The translations under genes and the position numbers were made by a program. DNA of 64,000 nucleotides from Clostridium sp. AF37-5 (lineage in GTDB: Bacteria; Bacillota; Clostridia; Lachnospirales; Lachnospiraceae), in contig NZ_QUDR01000011.1 in NCBI RefSeq assembly GCF_003477605.1, forward strand, positions 39,083 through 103,082, in the 5' to 3' direction. Below, one piece after another: positions 33,810 through 42,249 of this stretch. The notes below the pieces were generated by a model, which saw nothing but the letters and a program-made list of their open reading frames with translations, did not search any database and was not told where the DNA came from. How positions within the stretch are numbered: the first letter of the stretch is position 1; each line of letters begins with the position of its first letter.

Positions 33810-35227
33810 TCTTCGCCCTCCAAAGAAAACCAAATCGTAATTTTTGTTCCCTCATTTTCTTTGCTTTCAATTTTCCATTCTGCATGATGCAAACGGACAA
33901 TTTCAGCACAAAGCGTCATACCAAGTCCTGCGCCCCCCTCTTTGCGGGAGCGAGATTTGTCAACCATATAAAAAGGCTCCAAAATATTTTTAATCTCGCT
34001 TTCCGGAATTCCTTTTCCTTCATCTCTTACCGTAATGGCATAGCGGTTTTCTTCACATTTACCCGTCAGCCGGATATGCCCGCCGGCCTGCGATGCCTTT
34101 GCAGCATTATCCACCAAGTTTACTAAAAGTGAAATAAATAAATCTTTTTCCAGCAAAAGCACTGCCTCATCAAATGATGCCTCCAAAATAACTTCCTTTT
34201 TTTGAAGTCCCTGTGCTGTAATCTGTTTGACCTCTTCAATCGCCTCTCCTACATTTACCGGCAAAAATGAAATTTCACCTTTTTGCAAAACAAACAATTC
34301 CAGCAATTTATACGAGAGTGATTCTAACCGTTTTCCCTGTGAAAAAATATAGTTTGCCGCCGTCAGTTCTTCCTCTTTTGAAAGAGACATCGAGCGAAGC
34401 AATTCCGCATAACCAATAATCGACGTCAGTGGTGTTTTCAATTCGTGGGCAAATGCAGCGGTAAACGCTTCCTGGCTCTTTACGTGTTCCTCCAACTGCT
34501 CCATTTTTTCCTGAAGTTCATCTGCCATCTGGTTAAAGTCAATGGCAAGCTTTGCAATTTCATCCGTTCCCCGGATTTTAGCACGTTCTTCCATCTGCCC
34601 GCCGGCAAACGCCCACGCCGTCACGGACAGCGCTCGAACCCGATAGGTTAATAGATACGAAATCACAAACGACAAAACCGCGCAGCATATCAAAACAATC
34701 AAAACGATGTAATGATACATCTTTGTCATGTCATCCCGCTTTTGAAAAATTTCCTGCAAATTCGTTTGCGTCTCAATATAATATCCATTCATATCCGCTG
34801 TCACAAATAAATAACTGACTGTCCGCAGATAATAATTTTCACCTTTTTGACAGACCTGATAAATTTTGTGGGACTTATCAACATTTTCTAACAAAGAAAC
34901 GTCTTCTGTTTTTTTCGTCGAAGAAAAAATCGTTTTCTTCTTTTTATTGTACACAAAAAAATCAGTGCCTTTTTCCAAGAGACTTTCCTGCAGTGAACTT
35001 ATAATTTCTTTCATAGAATGATTTTGTTTTGTAAAATAATCTGCCGGCACGGCACTCACCGCATTTTGCAAAGCAGTTCGATACAGCTCATTCCGGCTCA
35101 TCCCCATCTCAATTTCCCGCTGCAAAGAGGTTTTGAAAGAAGCAGAAATCATCCATGTTCCGCTGACCGCAAACGTAAGGGAAATAAGTATAAAAAAACT
35201 AATAAACATTTTCCAGTAAAATTTCAT
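33806..35227 (-). CDS. Sensor histidine kinase (OmpR-partner, HAMP type)
   Basis: 473 residues. TM1 at about 7-28, an outside sensing region of about 130 residues, and TM2 near 160-185 (YIVLIVLICCAVLSFVISY). Then HAMP, HisKA with H in AAFAHELKTPLTSIIGY, and HATPase with N-box LVNLVDNAAKAS, DEGKGIPESE and GAGLGMTLCAEIV. Architecture resembles VanS-like and other envelope-stress kinases. ATG at 35227 after GGAGGTGT; the gene starts right after the regulator's stop. The downstream D,D-carboxypeptidase points to a cell-wall signal. Confidence 0.93.
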   Translation of the reverse strand: MKFYWKMFISFFILISLTFAVSGTWMISASFKTSLQREIEMGMSRNELYRTALQNAVSAVPADYFTKQNHSMKEIISSLQESLLEKGTDFFVYNKKKKTIFSSTKKTEDVSLLENVDKSHKIYQVCQKGENYYLRTVSYLFVTADMNGYYIETQTNLQEIFQKRDDMTKMYHYIVLIVLICCAVLSFVISYLLTYRVRALSVTAWAFAGGQMEERAKIRGTDEIAKLAIDFNQMADELQEKMEQLEEHVKSQEAFTAAFAHELKTPLTSIIGYAELLRSMSLSKEEELTAANYIFSQGKRLESLSYKLLELFVLQKGEISFLPVNVGEAIEEVKQITAQGLQKKEVILEASFDEAVLLLEKDLFISLLVNLVDNAAKASQAGGHIRLTGKCEENRYAITVRDEGKGIPESEIKNILEPFYMVDKSRSRKEGGAGLGMTLCAEIVRLHHAEWKIESKENEGTKITIWFSLEGEE

Positions 35228-35228
35228 G

Positions 35229-35882
35229 TTACACCTCCAGCCGATATCCAACTTTGTAAACCGATTTAATTCGATTTCCCCAGTTCATTTTCTTCCGCAG
35301 CCTCTGCACATGTAAATCTACGGTACGGCTGTCACCCATATAATCATTTTCCCATATATTTTCATAAATTGTTTCACGATACAAAGCAATATTTTTATTG
35401 CGCACAAAAAACAAAAGCAGTTCAAACTCTTTGAGCGTAAGCATAATCTGCTTTCCATTCTGCGTAACTGTCCGCGAAGAAACATCAATTACCGTATCAA
35501 AAATCTCAAACGTGCCACCCACTTTGTGGTAACGCCGCAAAACCGTTTCCACACGCGCCAAAAGCTCAATCATTTCAAATGGTTTTGTAATGTAATCATC
35601 AGCACCTGCGCGAAGCCCTTTCACACGGTCATTCAATTCGCCCATCGCCGTAATAAAAATAACGGGCGTTTCTTTTGTTTTTATGTATTCCAGCAATTCA
35701 TATCCATTAATTTCCGGAAGCATGATATCAAGAAGAATCAAATCATAATTATTATTCTCGATACAATCTGCCGCTTCCAATCCGTCCATCGCCTGTTCAC
35801 AGTGATATCCCGCCTTCGTAAGGCTCATTTTAATCAAGTCAGAAATTGCCTCTTCATCTTCCACAATCAGTATCTTTGTCAT
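35229..35882 (-). CDS. OmpR-family response regulator
   Basis: 217 residues. Receiver with LIVEDEEAISDL, phospho-acceptor D in DLILLDIMLPEINGYEL and K in DDYITKPFEM. The winged-helix output is typical (LTLKEFELLLFFVRNKN, DSRTVDLHVQRLRKK). It heads the leftward unit regulator-kinase-anchored protein-vanY. The promoter region carries two GATACA repeats 11 bases apart, 9 bases before TATGAT, implying autoregulation by this protein. GGAGG precedes the ATG. Confidence 0.95.
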   Translation of the reverse strand: MTKILIVEDEEAISDLIKMSLTKAGYHCEQAMDGLEAADCIENNNYDLILLDIMLPEINGYELLEYIKTKETPVIFITAMGELNDRVKGLRAGADDYITKPFEMIELLARVETVLRRYHKVGGTFEIFDTVIDVSSRTVTQNGKQIMLTLKEFELLLFFVRNKNIALYRETIYENIWENDYMGDSRTVDLHVQRLRKKMNWGNRIKSVYKVGYRLEV

Positions 35883-35905
35883 TTACATCCTCCTTACCAC
35901 CTGCT

Positions 35906-35937
35906 ATCATACATCTTTTTTGTATCTATTTTGTATC
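35906..35937 (-). promoter_or_regulatory. Autoregulated promoter of the OmpR-type regulator
   Basis: On the minus strand: GATACA (35937-35932), GATACA (35926-35921) and GATGTA (35915-35910) in exact 11-base phase. TATGAT lies at 35911-35906, nine bases after the second full repeat. Matches the layout of the vanY promoter at 32.9 kb. Confidence 0.72.
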
Positions 35938-36831
35938 GGAACCCTTTCCATATAAAACTTCCAGTTTCGCAATAAAATCTTCCAGAATAAACCGCGAATC
36001 CACCGATGTATACACCCGAATTTTCGGTCTTCCTTTTTCAAATTTATTGGTCGTGTCATCAAGTATAATCGGCGCCTCGGTTTCATGATAAAATCCACAA
36101 TCCGGATCAAGCACCACACCAACCGCCGGCGAATCACCTAATGTCCAGCTCTCCCCTGCTGTCCATCCCGCATGTTCCGAATGATTATATGTTTCCATAT
36201 TTTCAAATAAATGTCTTCCAATTTCTCCGCATGGCGCAATCCGTCTCTCAATCTCAGCAAGACTAATTCTCATTTTTCCATACACATCATTTGGAATCTG
36301 CCAAAAATTCACACCACTGTTTAACACATAGTTAATCGCCTCAACATCATTTCCCGCATTGAACTCACGCACTTCAGGCGTGCTGTACGCATGCCCCTGT
36401 CCACCAATCCACACAATCGTCATGTGTTTTGCAATTTCCTTCTTTTTCATCATCGCACTCGCCACATTGGTAATCGCCCCAATGCATAGCACAAACAATG
36501 GTTTTTCATCCACCCTCATTGCTTCTTCAATCAAAAAGTCAGCCGCAGGTGAAACTTCCTCGCCCTGTTTTTTCTCAGAAATTTTTGTTTCCTCTCCCAT
36601 AAAAACGGGAACTTCTTTTTTCATTGCACGCAAAACCGTCAAAATTTCTTCGTAACTCTGTCGCGTACTTCCCTCTCGATTAAACTGCTCAGCAAAAATT
36701 GCCCTCACGTCAAACTTCTGGCACATCAACGCGTGGGCAATTGCAAATGGGTCATCTGCCTCACAGGCAGCATCCGTGTCAATAATGACACGGACTTTTT
36801 TATCTTCTGATACCTTGTACTGAAACGGCAT
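35926..36831 (-). CDS. Nucleoside hydrolase-like protein
   Basis: 301 residues. The calcium-binding signature of inosine-uridine nucleoside hydrolases is visible as VIIDTDAACEADDPFAIAHAL (family DTDxxxDD with an extra residue in the spacing). EFNAGNDVEAINYVL matches the later EFN(x)xxD active-site block. It probably cleaves the N-glycosidic bond of ribonucleosides or a related glycoside; the divergent first motif leaves the substrate uncertain. No signal peptide. Its 3' end reaches into the phased repeats of the regulator promoter. It follows the cupin gene by 15 bases, so the two are likely one unit. Confidence 0.85.
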   Translation of the reverse strand: MPFQYKVSEDKKVRVIIDTDAACEADDPFAIAHALMCQKFDVRAIFAEQFNREGSTRQSYEEILTVLRAMKKEVPVFMGEETKISEKKQGEEVSPAADFLIEEAMRVDEKPLFVLCIGAITNVASAMMKKKEIAKHMTIVWIGGQGHAYSTPEVREFNAGNDVEAINYVLNSGVNFWQIPNDVYGKMRISLAEIERRIAPCGEIGRHLFENMETYNHSEHAGWTAGESWTLGDSPAVGVVLDPDCGFYHETEAPIILDDTTNKFEKGRPKIRVYTSVDSRFILEDFIAKLEVLYGKGSDTK

Positions 36832-36846
36832 GGTAAATCTCCTTAA

Positions 36847-37176
36847 TTAAAAAACTACAACTAACAACATTTTAAACTGCTCTTTTCCAAATACAGCATG
36901 AGGGTGTTTTGCCGGCATAACAATAGACTCCCCTTCATGAAGTTCATAATCAACACCATCAATTGTGATTTTGCCAACGCCATCAAGACAAGTAACAAAG
37001 GCATCACCGCCTGATTCATGTGTACTGATTTCCTCGCCCTTATCAAATGCAAATAAAGTTACACTCAAATGCTCATTCTGTGCTAATGTCTTTGATACTA
37101 CTTGTCCTGGCTGGTAAGCTACTTCATCCTTTAAAACCAAAACCTTCGACATATCCATATTTTTTATTCCTGTCAT
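36847..37176 (-). CDS. Cupin-domain protein
   Basis: 109 residues, a single small cupin barrel. Motif 1 is present in altered form (EEISTHESGGDAFVTCLDG, with H and two acidic/other ligands), motif 2 as PAKHPHAVFG. Such one-domain cupins bind metal and can be enzymes or sensors; no specific substrate is evident. ATG at 37176 has CAGGAGG 8 bases upstream. The promoter is at 37230-37259. It is co-directional with the nucleoside hydrolase gene 15 bases away. Confidence 0.85.
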   Translation of the reverse strand: MTGIKNMDMSKVLVLKDEVAYQPGQVVSKTLAQNEHLSVTLFAFDKGEEISTHESGGDAFVTCLDGVGKITIDGVDYELHEGESIVMPAKHPHAVFGKEQFKMLLVVVF

Positions 37177-37229
37177 TTTTATTTCCTCCTGTATATTTGT
37201 GATATTAGTATACCATTTAATATAGTATA

Positions 37230-37259
37230 ATTATAGGAAAATATACGTTGTTATGACAA
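37230..37259 (-). promoter_or_regulatory. Promoter of the cupin/nucleoside hydrolase unit
   Basis: TTGTCA, 18-base spacer, TATAAT on the minus strand. A second TATACT lies about 20 bases further downstream. Confidence 0.6.
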
Positions 37260-37278
37260 CGAAGGGGGAGTTTATTTA

Positions 37279-37381
37279 TCAAGTGACTTCCTTTATCATC
37301 TTTGCCAATTTTCTCATTTGTTTTATCGTATCTTCATATGCAACATAATCGTCTGAAAAATAATAATTTCTTTATCTTCAT
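37279..37381 (-). pseudogene. Remnant of an AbiEii-like toxin gene (internal deletion)
   Basis: An ATG overlaps the stop of the AbiEi-like gene (ATGA) and opens MKIKK, then the frame breaks. Shifted by one, the remaining sequence reads YYFSDDYVAYEDTIKQM... to a stop, like the C-terminal helix of a longer protein. The 103 bases are not a multiple of three. AbiEi genes are normally followed, with such an overlap, by an AbiEii nucleotidyltransferase toxin of ~300 residues. Here it has shrunk to a start plus an end. Identity of the toxin is inferred from position. Confidence 0.5.
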
Positions 37382-38001
37382 GCAGATACATATTTCACCC
37401 CTGTTTCATAAATTGCTTTATAGATTTTCAATGGATAATATGCCAATAACTTATCCACCTGCTCTCTTGTAATTCTGTGTTCATTAGCATAGTTTGTCAA
37501 AATCTTTCCACATTTTTTCATATCTTCCTCTGCTGATTTATCAATATCCTTCAAACAATCAAGTAATTGAAGAACATATGCATTTTCCTCCGTAATTGTA
37601 ACCGCAGGTCTTCGAATCAAATATTTTTGATTTTTAATGCTAACTTCTCTAACCTGTGCAGGTGCGTAATTACTAGTAATCTCCTCCTTAATTGGTACTT
37701 GAGTTGATAATCCAAGCCGGTTTGCAAGAGTGTAGCCTGAATAAAAACCAACTCTCTTTCCCCTACGATAAACATATTTATGAAGCGCAACTGTCTCAGC
37801 AGAAATAGTAGATTTTTCACCAAAAATATTAATCCTAGGAATATAGTAAATTCCTGAATCAAATCGGTCAATTATCCCTTCATCTGTCATTTTTTTTAAA
37901 TGATACCTTATATTTTCCTCTGTCATTCCCTTAATAACAATATCCATGAGAAAAATTGGTTCGCCTTTTTCATAATTGTTAACTAAATAATCATATAACA
38001 T
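37378..38001 (-). CDS. AbiEi/DUF6088-type antitoxin-like protein
   Basis: 207 residues. An N-terminal winged helix (LYDYLVNNYEKGEPIFLMDI, then ENIRYHLKKMTDEGIIDRF) is followed by the AbiEi/DUF6088-type body (AETVALHKYVYRRGKRVGFYSGYTLANRLG). In type IV AbiE systems this protein represses its operon and counters the nucleotidyltransferase toxin AbiEii. Here the toxin is reduced to a scar immediately downstream, so the antitoxin is an orphan. The start at 38001 has GGGTGA upstream; a TTG 25 codons earlier is less likely. Surrounding genes are A/T-rich and decayed. Confidence 0.75.
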   Translation of the reverse strand: MLYDYLVNNYEKGEPIFLMDIVIKGMTEENIRYHLKKMTDEGIIDRFDSGIYYIPRINIFGEKSTISAETVALHKYVYRRGKRVGFYSGYTLANRLGLSTQVPIKEEITSNYAPAQVREVSIKNQKYLIRRPAVTITEENAYVLQLLDCLKDIDKSAEEDMKKCGKILTNYANEHRITREQVDKLLAYYPLKIYKAIYETGVKYVSA

Positions 38002-38120
38002 ATTGTCACCCACTTTCAAGAAGTAAATACATTTTTTACTTATCGTTAGTATATGATTATTTTTATATTTTGTCAAATATGTTTTGTGACTTCTTTGTTA
38101 GGAATAGCATTTTACATCAA

Positions 38121-38523
38121 TCACAATAACTTACTCACTTGACTCTTAAAAGACCAATTCAAACTTGATGAGTTATTAATCATGTTAAAGTCATTCACTG
38201 TTTGATTTTCATCAGCATTGCCAACCAAATAGCGTAATATCAAAACATCAGCAAAAGTAAATGGCATTACCTCATCTTCAAATTGTAATAATGACATATA
38301 CTTCACCCAAATCACCAGTACCATACAGGTTTCTATTTTCCGAAAAATTATATTCAAAAATCTTATATATCTGTAAATCCTTCAACTTCTGATCTGTATA
38401 TAATTCAATATTGCGAATCTGCTCGTAGATAAATACCCCTTCATCAAAGAAATCAAACAAAATATTCTCAGGACCAGCCTTTTAGAAATGAATAATAACA
38501 TTTGTATCTAAAGAGGCTCTCAA
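38121..38523 (-). pseudogene. Broken PIN-domain-like toxin gene
   Basis: TTG at 38523 overlaps the upstream stop (ATTGA) with GGAGG ahead. It opens as a PIN domain, RASLDTNVIIHF, then an in-frame TAA, then KAGPENILFDFFDEGVFIY continues the same frame. After about 60 residues the frame ends; a second frame gives FEDEVMPFTFADVLILRYL to a stop at 38121, like the C-terminal part of PIN-like proteins that follow ImmA genes. So there is one nonsense change and at least one frameshift or deletion. The first acidic residue of the PIN active site (LDTN) is kept, but the gene cannot give a full protein. Confidence 0.7.
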
Positions 38524-39229
38524 TCGTCTATTCCTCCTATCAAATCATCTAAATCATCATCGTCATCAGAGAACTCAACAATTTTGTCACTTACATCATC
38601 TATGACAAGTTTATAATAAGCGAGTACGCGTTCCAATGTTTCTTTTGGAATTGCATTATGATTATAATTATAGATAACATAATCAATATACTCATGCGGT
38701 ATATCAAATACTTCGCTAGGCTCATTCAGCTTGCTATTACCACCAACCGCGCGAAGTAAATTTCCAACTTTCATCTCTGTCTTAATATTATCAAGCCGCA
38801 TCTTTTGGTCTGTATTAATCACACCTAGGCTTTCCAATCGATTTAATGCCATATCAAAACTAACATTAAACTCAGACATAATTCTGGCAATATCCATTGC
38901 CGATAATCCACATTCCTGAAAATTTTGAATCTCCAAATCAATAAATCTATGAACATCATCGGATGGCATTAACAAACAAGCGGCAAAATAGTTTGCCTCC
39001 TGTTCTTTTTCATCTGTACTTCTCCCATTTACTGTTACACTATCATCAATAAATGTGTTTTCATCATAAATCCAAGATCTGCATTTTCTCCCAGCGGATA
39101 CCTAACTAATTTATAACCCATTCTTTCACATTCTTTGAACAGATTAATGATACCATATCTGCCAATTTTACAATTTGCCCTAAAATAATCAGCTTTTATA
39201 CGAATTTCGCGCTTTCGTGAATCCAGCAT
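38520..39229 (-). pseudogene. ImmA/IrrE-type metallopeptidase gene with catalytic deletion
   Basis: The first part (39229-39035, 64 codons) reads ImmA/IrrE-like: REIRIKADYFRANCKIGRYGI, YKLVRYPLGENADLGF. It then loses frame. The second part resumes at about 39055 in another frame (TFIDDSVTVNGRSTDEKEQ, EANYFAACLLMPSDDVHRF) and runs to a stop at 38520 with an acidic end. Between the two halves the family normally carries its zinc-protease motif HExxH; it is absent. A deletion with frame change has removed it, perhaps between the similar stretches TTTATGATGA and TTTATTGATGA. The 3' half could still be translated from an internal ATG (38975). Confidence 0.75.
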
Positions 39230-39234
39230 TAAAC

Positions 39235-39333
39235 TTACCCCCTAAAACTTATCTTGTGCTGAATCTTTTCACACATATGCTTATTCGCATAAAATAAATC
39301 CAGCATATCAAATATTTTTTTAGAAGATTCGTT
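39235..39333 (-). pseudogene. 32-codon gene fragment directly after the pyk stop
   Basis: In frame with pyk, right behind its TAA, runs NESSKKIFDMLDLFYANKHM and 12 more residues to a stop 5 bases before the ImmA start. It has no start of its own. It looks like the 3' end of a gene that preceded the ImmA remnant, possibly the DNA-binding antitoxin usual in such loci. This is inference; chance reading is possible. Confidence 0.35.
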
Positions 39334-40752
39334 TTACTCTACATTCACAACCTTAAGCATATTTGTCGTTCCGGATATTCCGATTGGAACACCCGATGTA
39401 ATCACCGCCAAATCACCTGATTTCAAAAGTCCGGAAGATTTTCCTTTATCTACCGCATGGTCAAACAAAGCAAATACATCCGTTTTCTCATCCAGTAATA
39501 TCGGACATACACCCCACGACATTGCCATCTGACGCCAGACTCTTTTCGACGTCGTTCCACCGAGAACCGGACATGCCGGGCGGTATCTGGAAATCATACG
39601 TGCGGTTCTTCCGGATTTTGTCACCGCAACGATGGCTGAAGCATTCAAATCGTATGCCGTTGTACAGGTTGCATGACAAACAGCCTCTGTAACATCCGGT
39701 TTTTCATGGCGGCCACGATGATAAAAACGTTTTTCATAATCAATATCCGCTTCCGTGCGATTCGCAATCCGCACCATCGTCTGAACCGATTCCACCGGAT
39801 ATTTTCCGGCAGCAGTTTCACCTGAAAGCATAATGGCACTTGTGCCATCGTAAATTGCATTTGCCACATCGGCAACTTCTGCTCTTGTCGGTCTTGGGTT
39901 TTTCATCATCGAATCGAGCATCTGCGTTGCCGTAATTACCTGCTTGCCCGCTTCGTATACTTTTCCGATAATCATTTTCTGCAAAATAGGAACTTCTTCT
40001 TCCGGCAGTTCCACACCCATATCACCACGTGCAACCATAATGCCATCCGACGCTGCAATAATTCCATCAATATTTTCAACGCCCTCGCAGTTTTCGATTT
40101 TGGCAATGATATGAATTCCATCACCGCCATTTTCATGCAGAAAAGCACGGATATCTTCAATATCTTTCACAGTGCGCACAAAAGAAGCCGCAATAAAATC
40201 TACGTGGTTATTGATTCCAAAGATAATATCACTTTTATCTTTTTCACTCATGTACGGCATATTCAAATGAAGTCCCGGAACATTAACGCCTTTATGGTTT
40301 TTCAATTCACAGTCACCGACAACCACGCAGTCAATCTGTGTTTCGTCAACCGCCTCAACAATCATTTCTACCAGCCCATCATCCATCAAAATGCGGGTTC
40401 CCGGCTCTACGTCTTCCGGAAGTTGTTTGTATGTGACATATGCCTTTGTCTCATCCCCCAATACTTCATTTGTTACAAGAGAAAACTTTTGTCCCTGTTT
40501 CAAATTGACTTTACCATCTTTGAAATCACCAAGTCTAATTTCCGGACCTTTGGTATCTAACAAAGCAGCAATTGGCTTTTGATATTTCTTTCTTAATTCA
40601 TACAGCTTGTCAATTCTTTTTTGCTGTTCTTCATGGCTGCCATGTGAAAAATTCAGGCGTGCAACATTCATACCACTTTCGATACATTGTTCCAAAATAC
40701 CATCTCTGTCAGTTGACGGACCAAGTGTGCAAATAATTTTTGTCTTTCTCAT
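39334..40752 (-). CDS. pyk: Pyruvate kinase
   Basis: 472 residues, the short form without a C-terminal PEP-utiliser domain. Makes pyruvate and ATP from phosphoenolpyruvate. Visible: KIICTLGPSTDRDGILE, RLNFSHGSHEE, LDTKGPEIRLGDF, IIAKIENCEGVENIDGII (active-site Lys), MVARGDMGVELP, ITATQMLDSMMKNPRPTRAEVADVANAI (read in parts), and the allosteric region TKSGRTARMISRYRP. It follows the dacF-like gene by 27 bases with GGAGGC ahead of the ATG. No terminator is visible after it; the decayed toxin-antitoxin patch begins at its stop. Confidence 0.97.
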   Translation of the reverse strand: MRKTKIICTLGPSTDRDGILEQCIESGMNVARLNFSHGSHEEQQKRIDKLYELRKKYQKPIAALLDTKGPEIRLGDFKDGKVNLKQGQKFSLVTNEVLGDETKAYVTYKQLPEDVEPGTRILMDDGLVEMIVEAVDETQIDCVVVGDCELKNHKGVNVPGLHLNMPYMSEKDKSDIIFGINNHVDFIAASFVRTVKDIEDIRAFLHENGGDGIHIIAKIENCEGVENIDGIIAASDGIMVARGDMGVELPEEEVPILQKMIIGKVYEAGKQVITATQMLDSMMKNPRPTRAEVADVANAIYDGTSAIMLSGETAAGKYPVESVQTMVRIANRTEADIDYEKRFYHRGRHEKPDVTEAVCHATCTTAYDLNASAIVAVTKSGRTARMISRYRPACPVLGGTTSKRVWRQMAMSWGVCPILLDEKTDVFALFDHAVDKGKSSGLLKSGDLAVITSGVPIGISGTTNMLKVVNVE

Positions 40753-40779
40753 GATGCCTCCATAATATTATTTTGCTAT

Positions 40780-42180
40780 CTATTTTTTGTGATAATAGTA
40801 TCCTCTTTCATTGATATTTCGATTTTTCTTTCCTCTCTTGTATCGATTGCGGCGTGTGCGCTGTTCTTTATGGGTTCTCATCCACCACAGAATCAAAATA
40901 GTAATTGCAAGAGCGGCAACTACAAGAATACCGATTGTTAAAACCTTTTTCCATGGGAAAGGTGCCTCATTCGCTTTTTCTACCGCATCCACAAACCATT
41001 CGGACATGTCAATACTGTCATTTAAAGTCGGATTTTTCGCATTTTCATAGTAAATCTCAGCACCACCCGCTTCTTTTCCATTATAAGTATATGTAATTTT
41101 TCCAATTACTTTCTTTGTCGCACTAACCTGCTGTGGTGTGTCATAATAAATTACTTTTTTCTGTGCCTTGTCCAAAGTAACACCCTTTGGCAGCATAACC
41201 CCGGCTCCCTGTTCCACAGATAAAGGACCCGACTGCTGGTTATAATAGGAACTGTATTTGGTAAACAAATCACTTGTATTTACCGTATTATCTGTCGTTG
41301 TTCCAATTTCATAGCGTTTGTAATTTTCAAAACAATAATTCAAAATTCTTGTCGTATCGGTATACTCATTAGCATCCGGCGCCGTCCAAGGGGAATTTGG
41401 TGCACGCATGATAACAGAAACCAATGTTGTTCCGTTTTTCTTTGCATAAGTTACAAGCGTATAACGACACTTTGATGTATATCCCGTTTTGCCGCCCACG
41501 CAGTATTCATACAAATATTGGGTAAATGTGCTTGGATAAAGCATACCATGATGATTATGAAGATAACGTTTTGCGTGTTTTTTCGTTTTATTAATGATAT
41601 AGCGTTTCGTTCCGGTAATTTTTGCAAATGTAGGATTTTTATAGGCTTCCTGTGAAATCAATGCCATATCGTGTGCCGTCGTATAATGATTTGACATCCA
41701 CAAACCGTTTGCATTTGCAAAATTAGTTCCTGTACATCCGAGTTCTTTTGCCTTTTGATTCATCATCGCAACAAAATTATCAATGCTTCCTGCGACATGC
41801 TCCGCCACACCATTACAAGCTTCATTCGCTGACATAAGAAGAATGGCATATAAACTGTCTTCCATTGACAATTTTTCACCCGGCTGAATTTCAATATTAG
41901 AAGCACCCGACTCCAAATTTGTCACGGCATTTCTTGAATAAGTAACCGTCTCCGACAACGACGAATTTTCAATAGCAACAAGAGCCGTCATTACTTTCGT
42001 AATACTCGCCGGATACTCACGCTTGTCTATATTCTTTTCATATAAAATCGCACCCGACTGAACATCCATTACAATTGCAGATTCTGCAGTAACCGATGGT
42101 TTCTTTTTTGCTTCTGAAGTAACGCTTCCTAATAAGAGTCCAATTGCACAAAAAATAAGTGCCGCATATTTTTTTTTCAT
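40780..42180 (-). CDS. Serine-type D-alanyl-D-alanine carboxypeptidase (S11, DacF/DacA type)
   Basis: 466 residues. A signal peptide (KYAALIFCAIGLLLGSVTSEA) precedes a penicillin-binding domain with SITK (SxxK), SANEACNG (SxN) and GGKTGYT (KTG). It trims D-Ala from peptidoglycan. After a beta domain there is a C-terminal transmembrane helix (VLTIGILVVAALAITILILWW) and a very basic tail (RRNRYKRGKKNRN), so it is held by a true membrane anchor rather than the amphipathic helix of many DacA proteins. Third D,D-carboxypeptidase in the window. Promoter at 42213-42241. Confidence 0.94.
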   Translation of the reverse strand: MKKKYAALIFCAIGLLLGSVTSEAKKKPSVTAESAIVMDVQSGAILYEKNIDKREYPASITKVMTALVAIENSSLSETVTYSRNAVTNLESGASNIEIQPGEKLSMEDSLYAILLMSANEACNGVAEHVAGSIDNFVAMMNQKAKELGCTGTNFANANGLWMSNHYTTAHDMALISQEAYKNPTFAKITGTKRYIINKTKKHAKRYLHNHHGMLYPSTFTQYLYEYCVGGKTGYTSKCRYTLVTYAKKNGTTLVSVIMRAPNSPWTAPDANEYTDTTRILNYCFENYKRYEIGTTTDNTVNTSDLFTKYSSYYNQQSGPLSVEQGAGVMLPKGVTLDKAQKKVIYYDTPQQVSATKKVIGKITYTYNGKEAGGAEIYYENAKNPTLNDSIDMSEWFVDAVEKANEAPFPWKKVLTIGILVVAALAITILILWWMRTHKEQRTRRNRYKRGKKNRNINERGYYYHKK

Positions 42181-42212
42181 CTCATGCCTCCAAAAATCAT
42201 ACTATTACTTCT

Positions 42213-42241
42213 ATCATACACGATTTTACCAATTTTTCCAA
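42213..42241 (-). promoter_or_regulatory. Promoter of the dacF-like/pyk unit
   Basis: TTGGAA, 17-base spacer, TATGAT on the minus strand, 33 bases before the ATG. Confidence 0.6.
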
Positions 42242-42249
42242 CATCTTAT

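Noticed and set aside
37279..39333. Active toxin-antitoxin or defence island
   Set aside because: Each toxin or protease reading frame here is broken, so only remnants and one intact antitoxin-like gene can be claimed.
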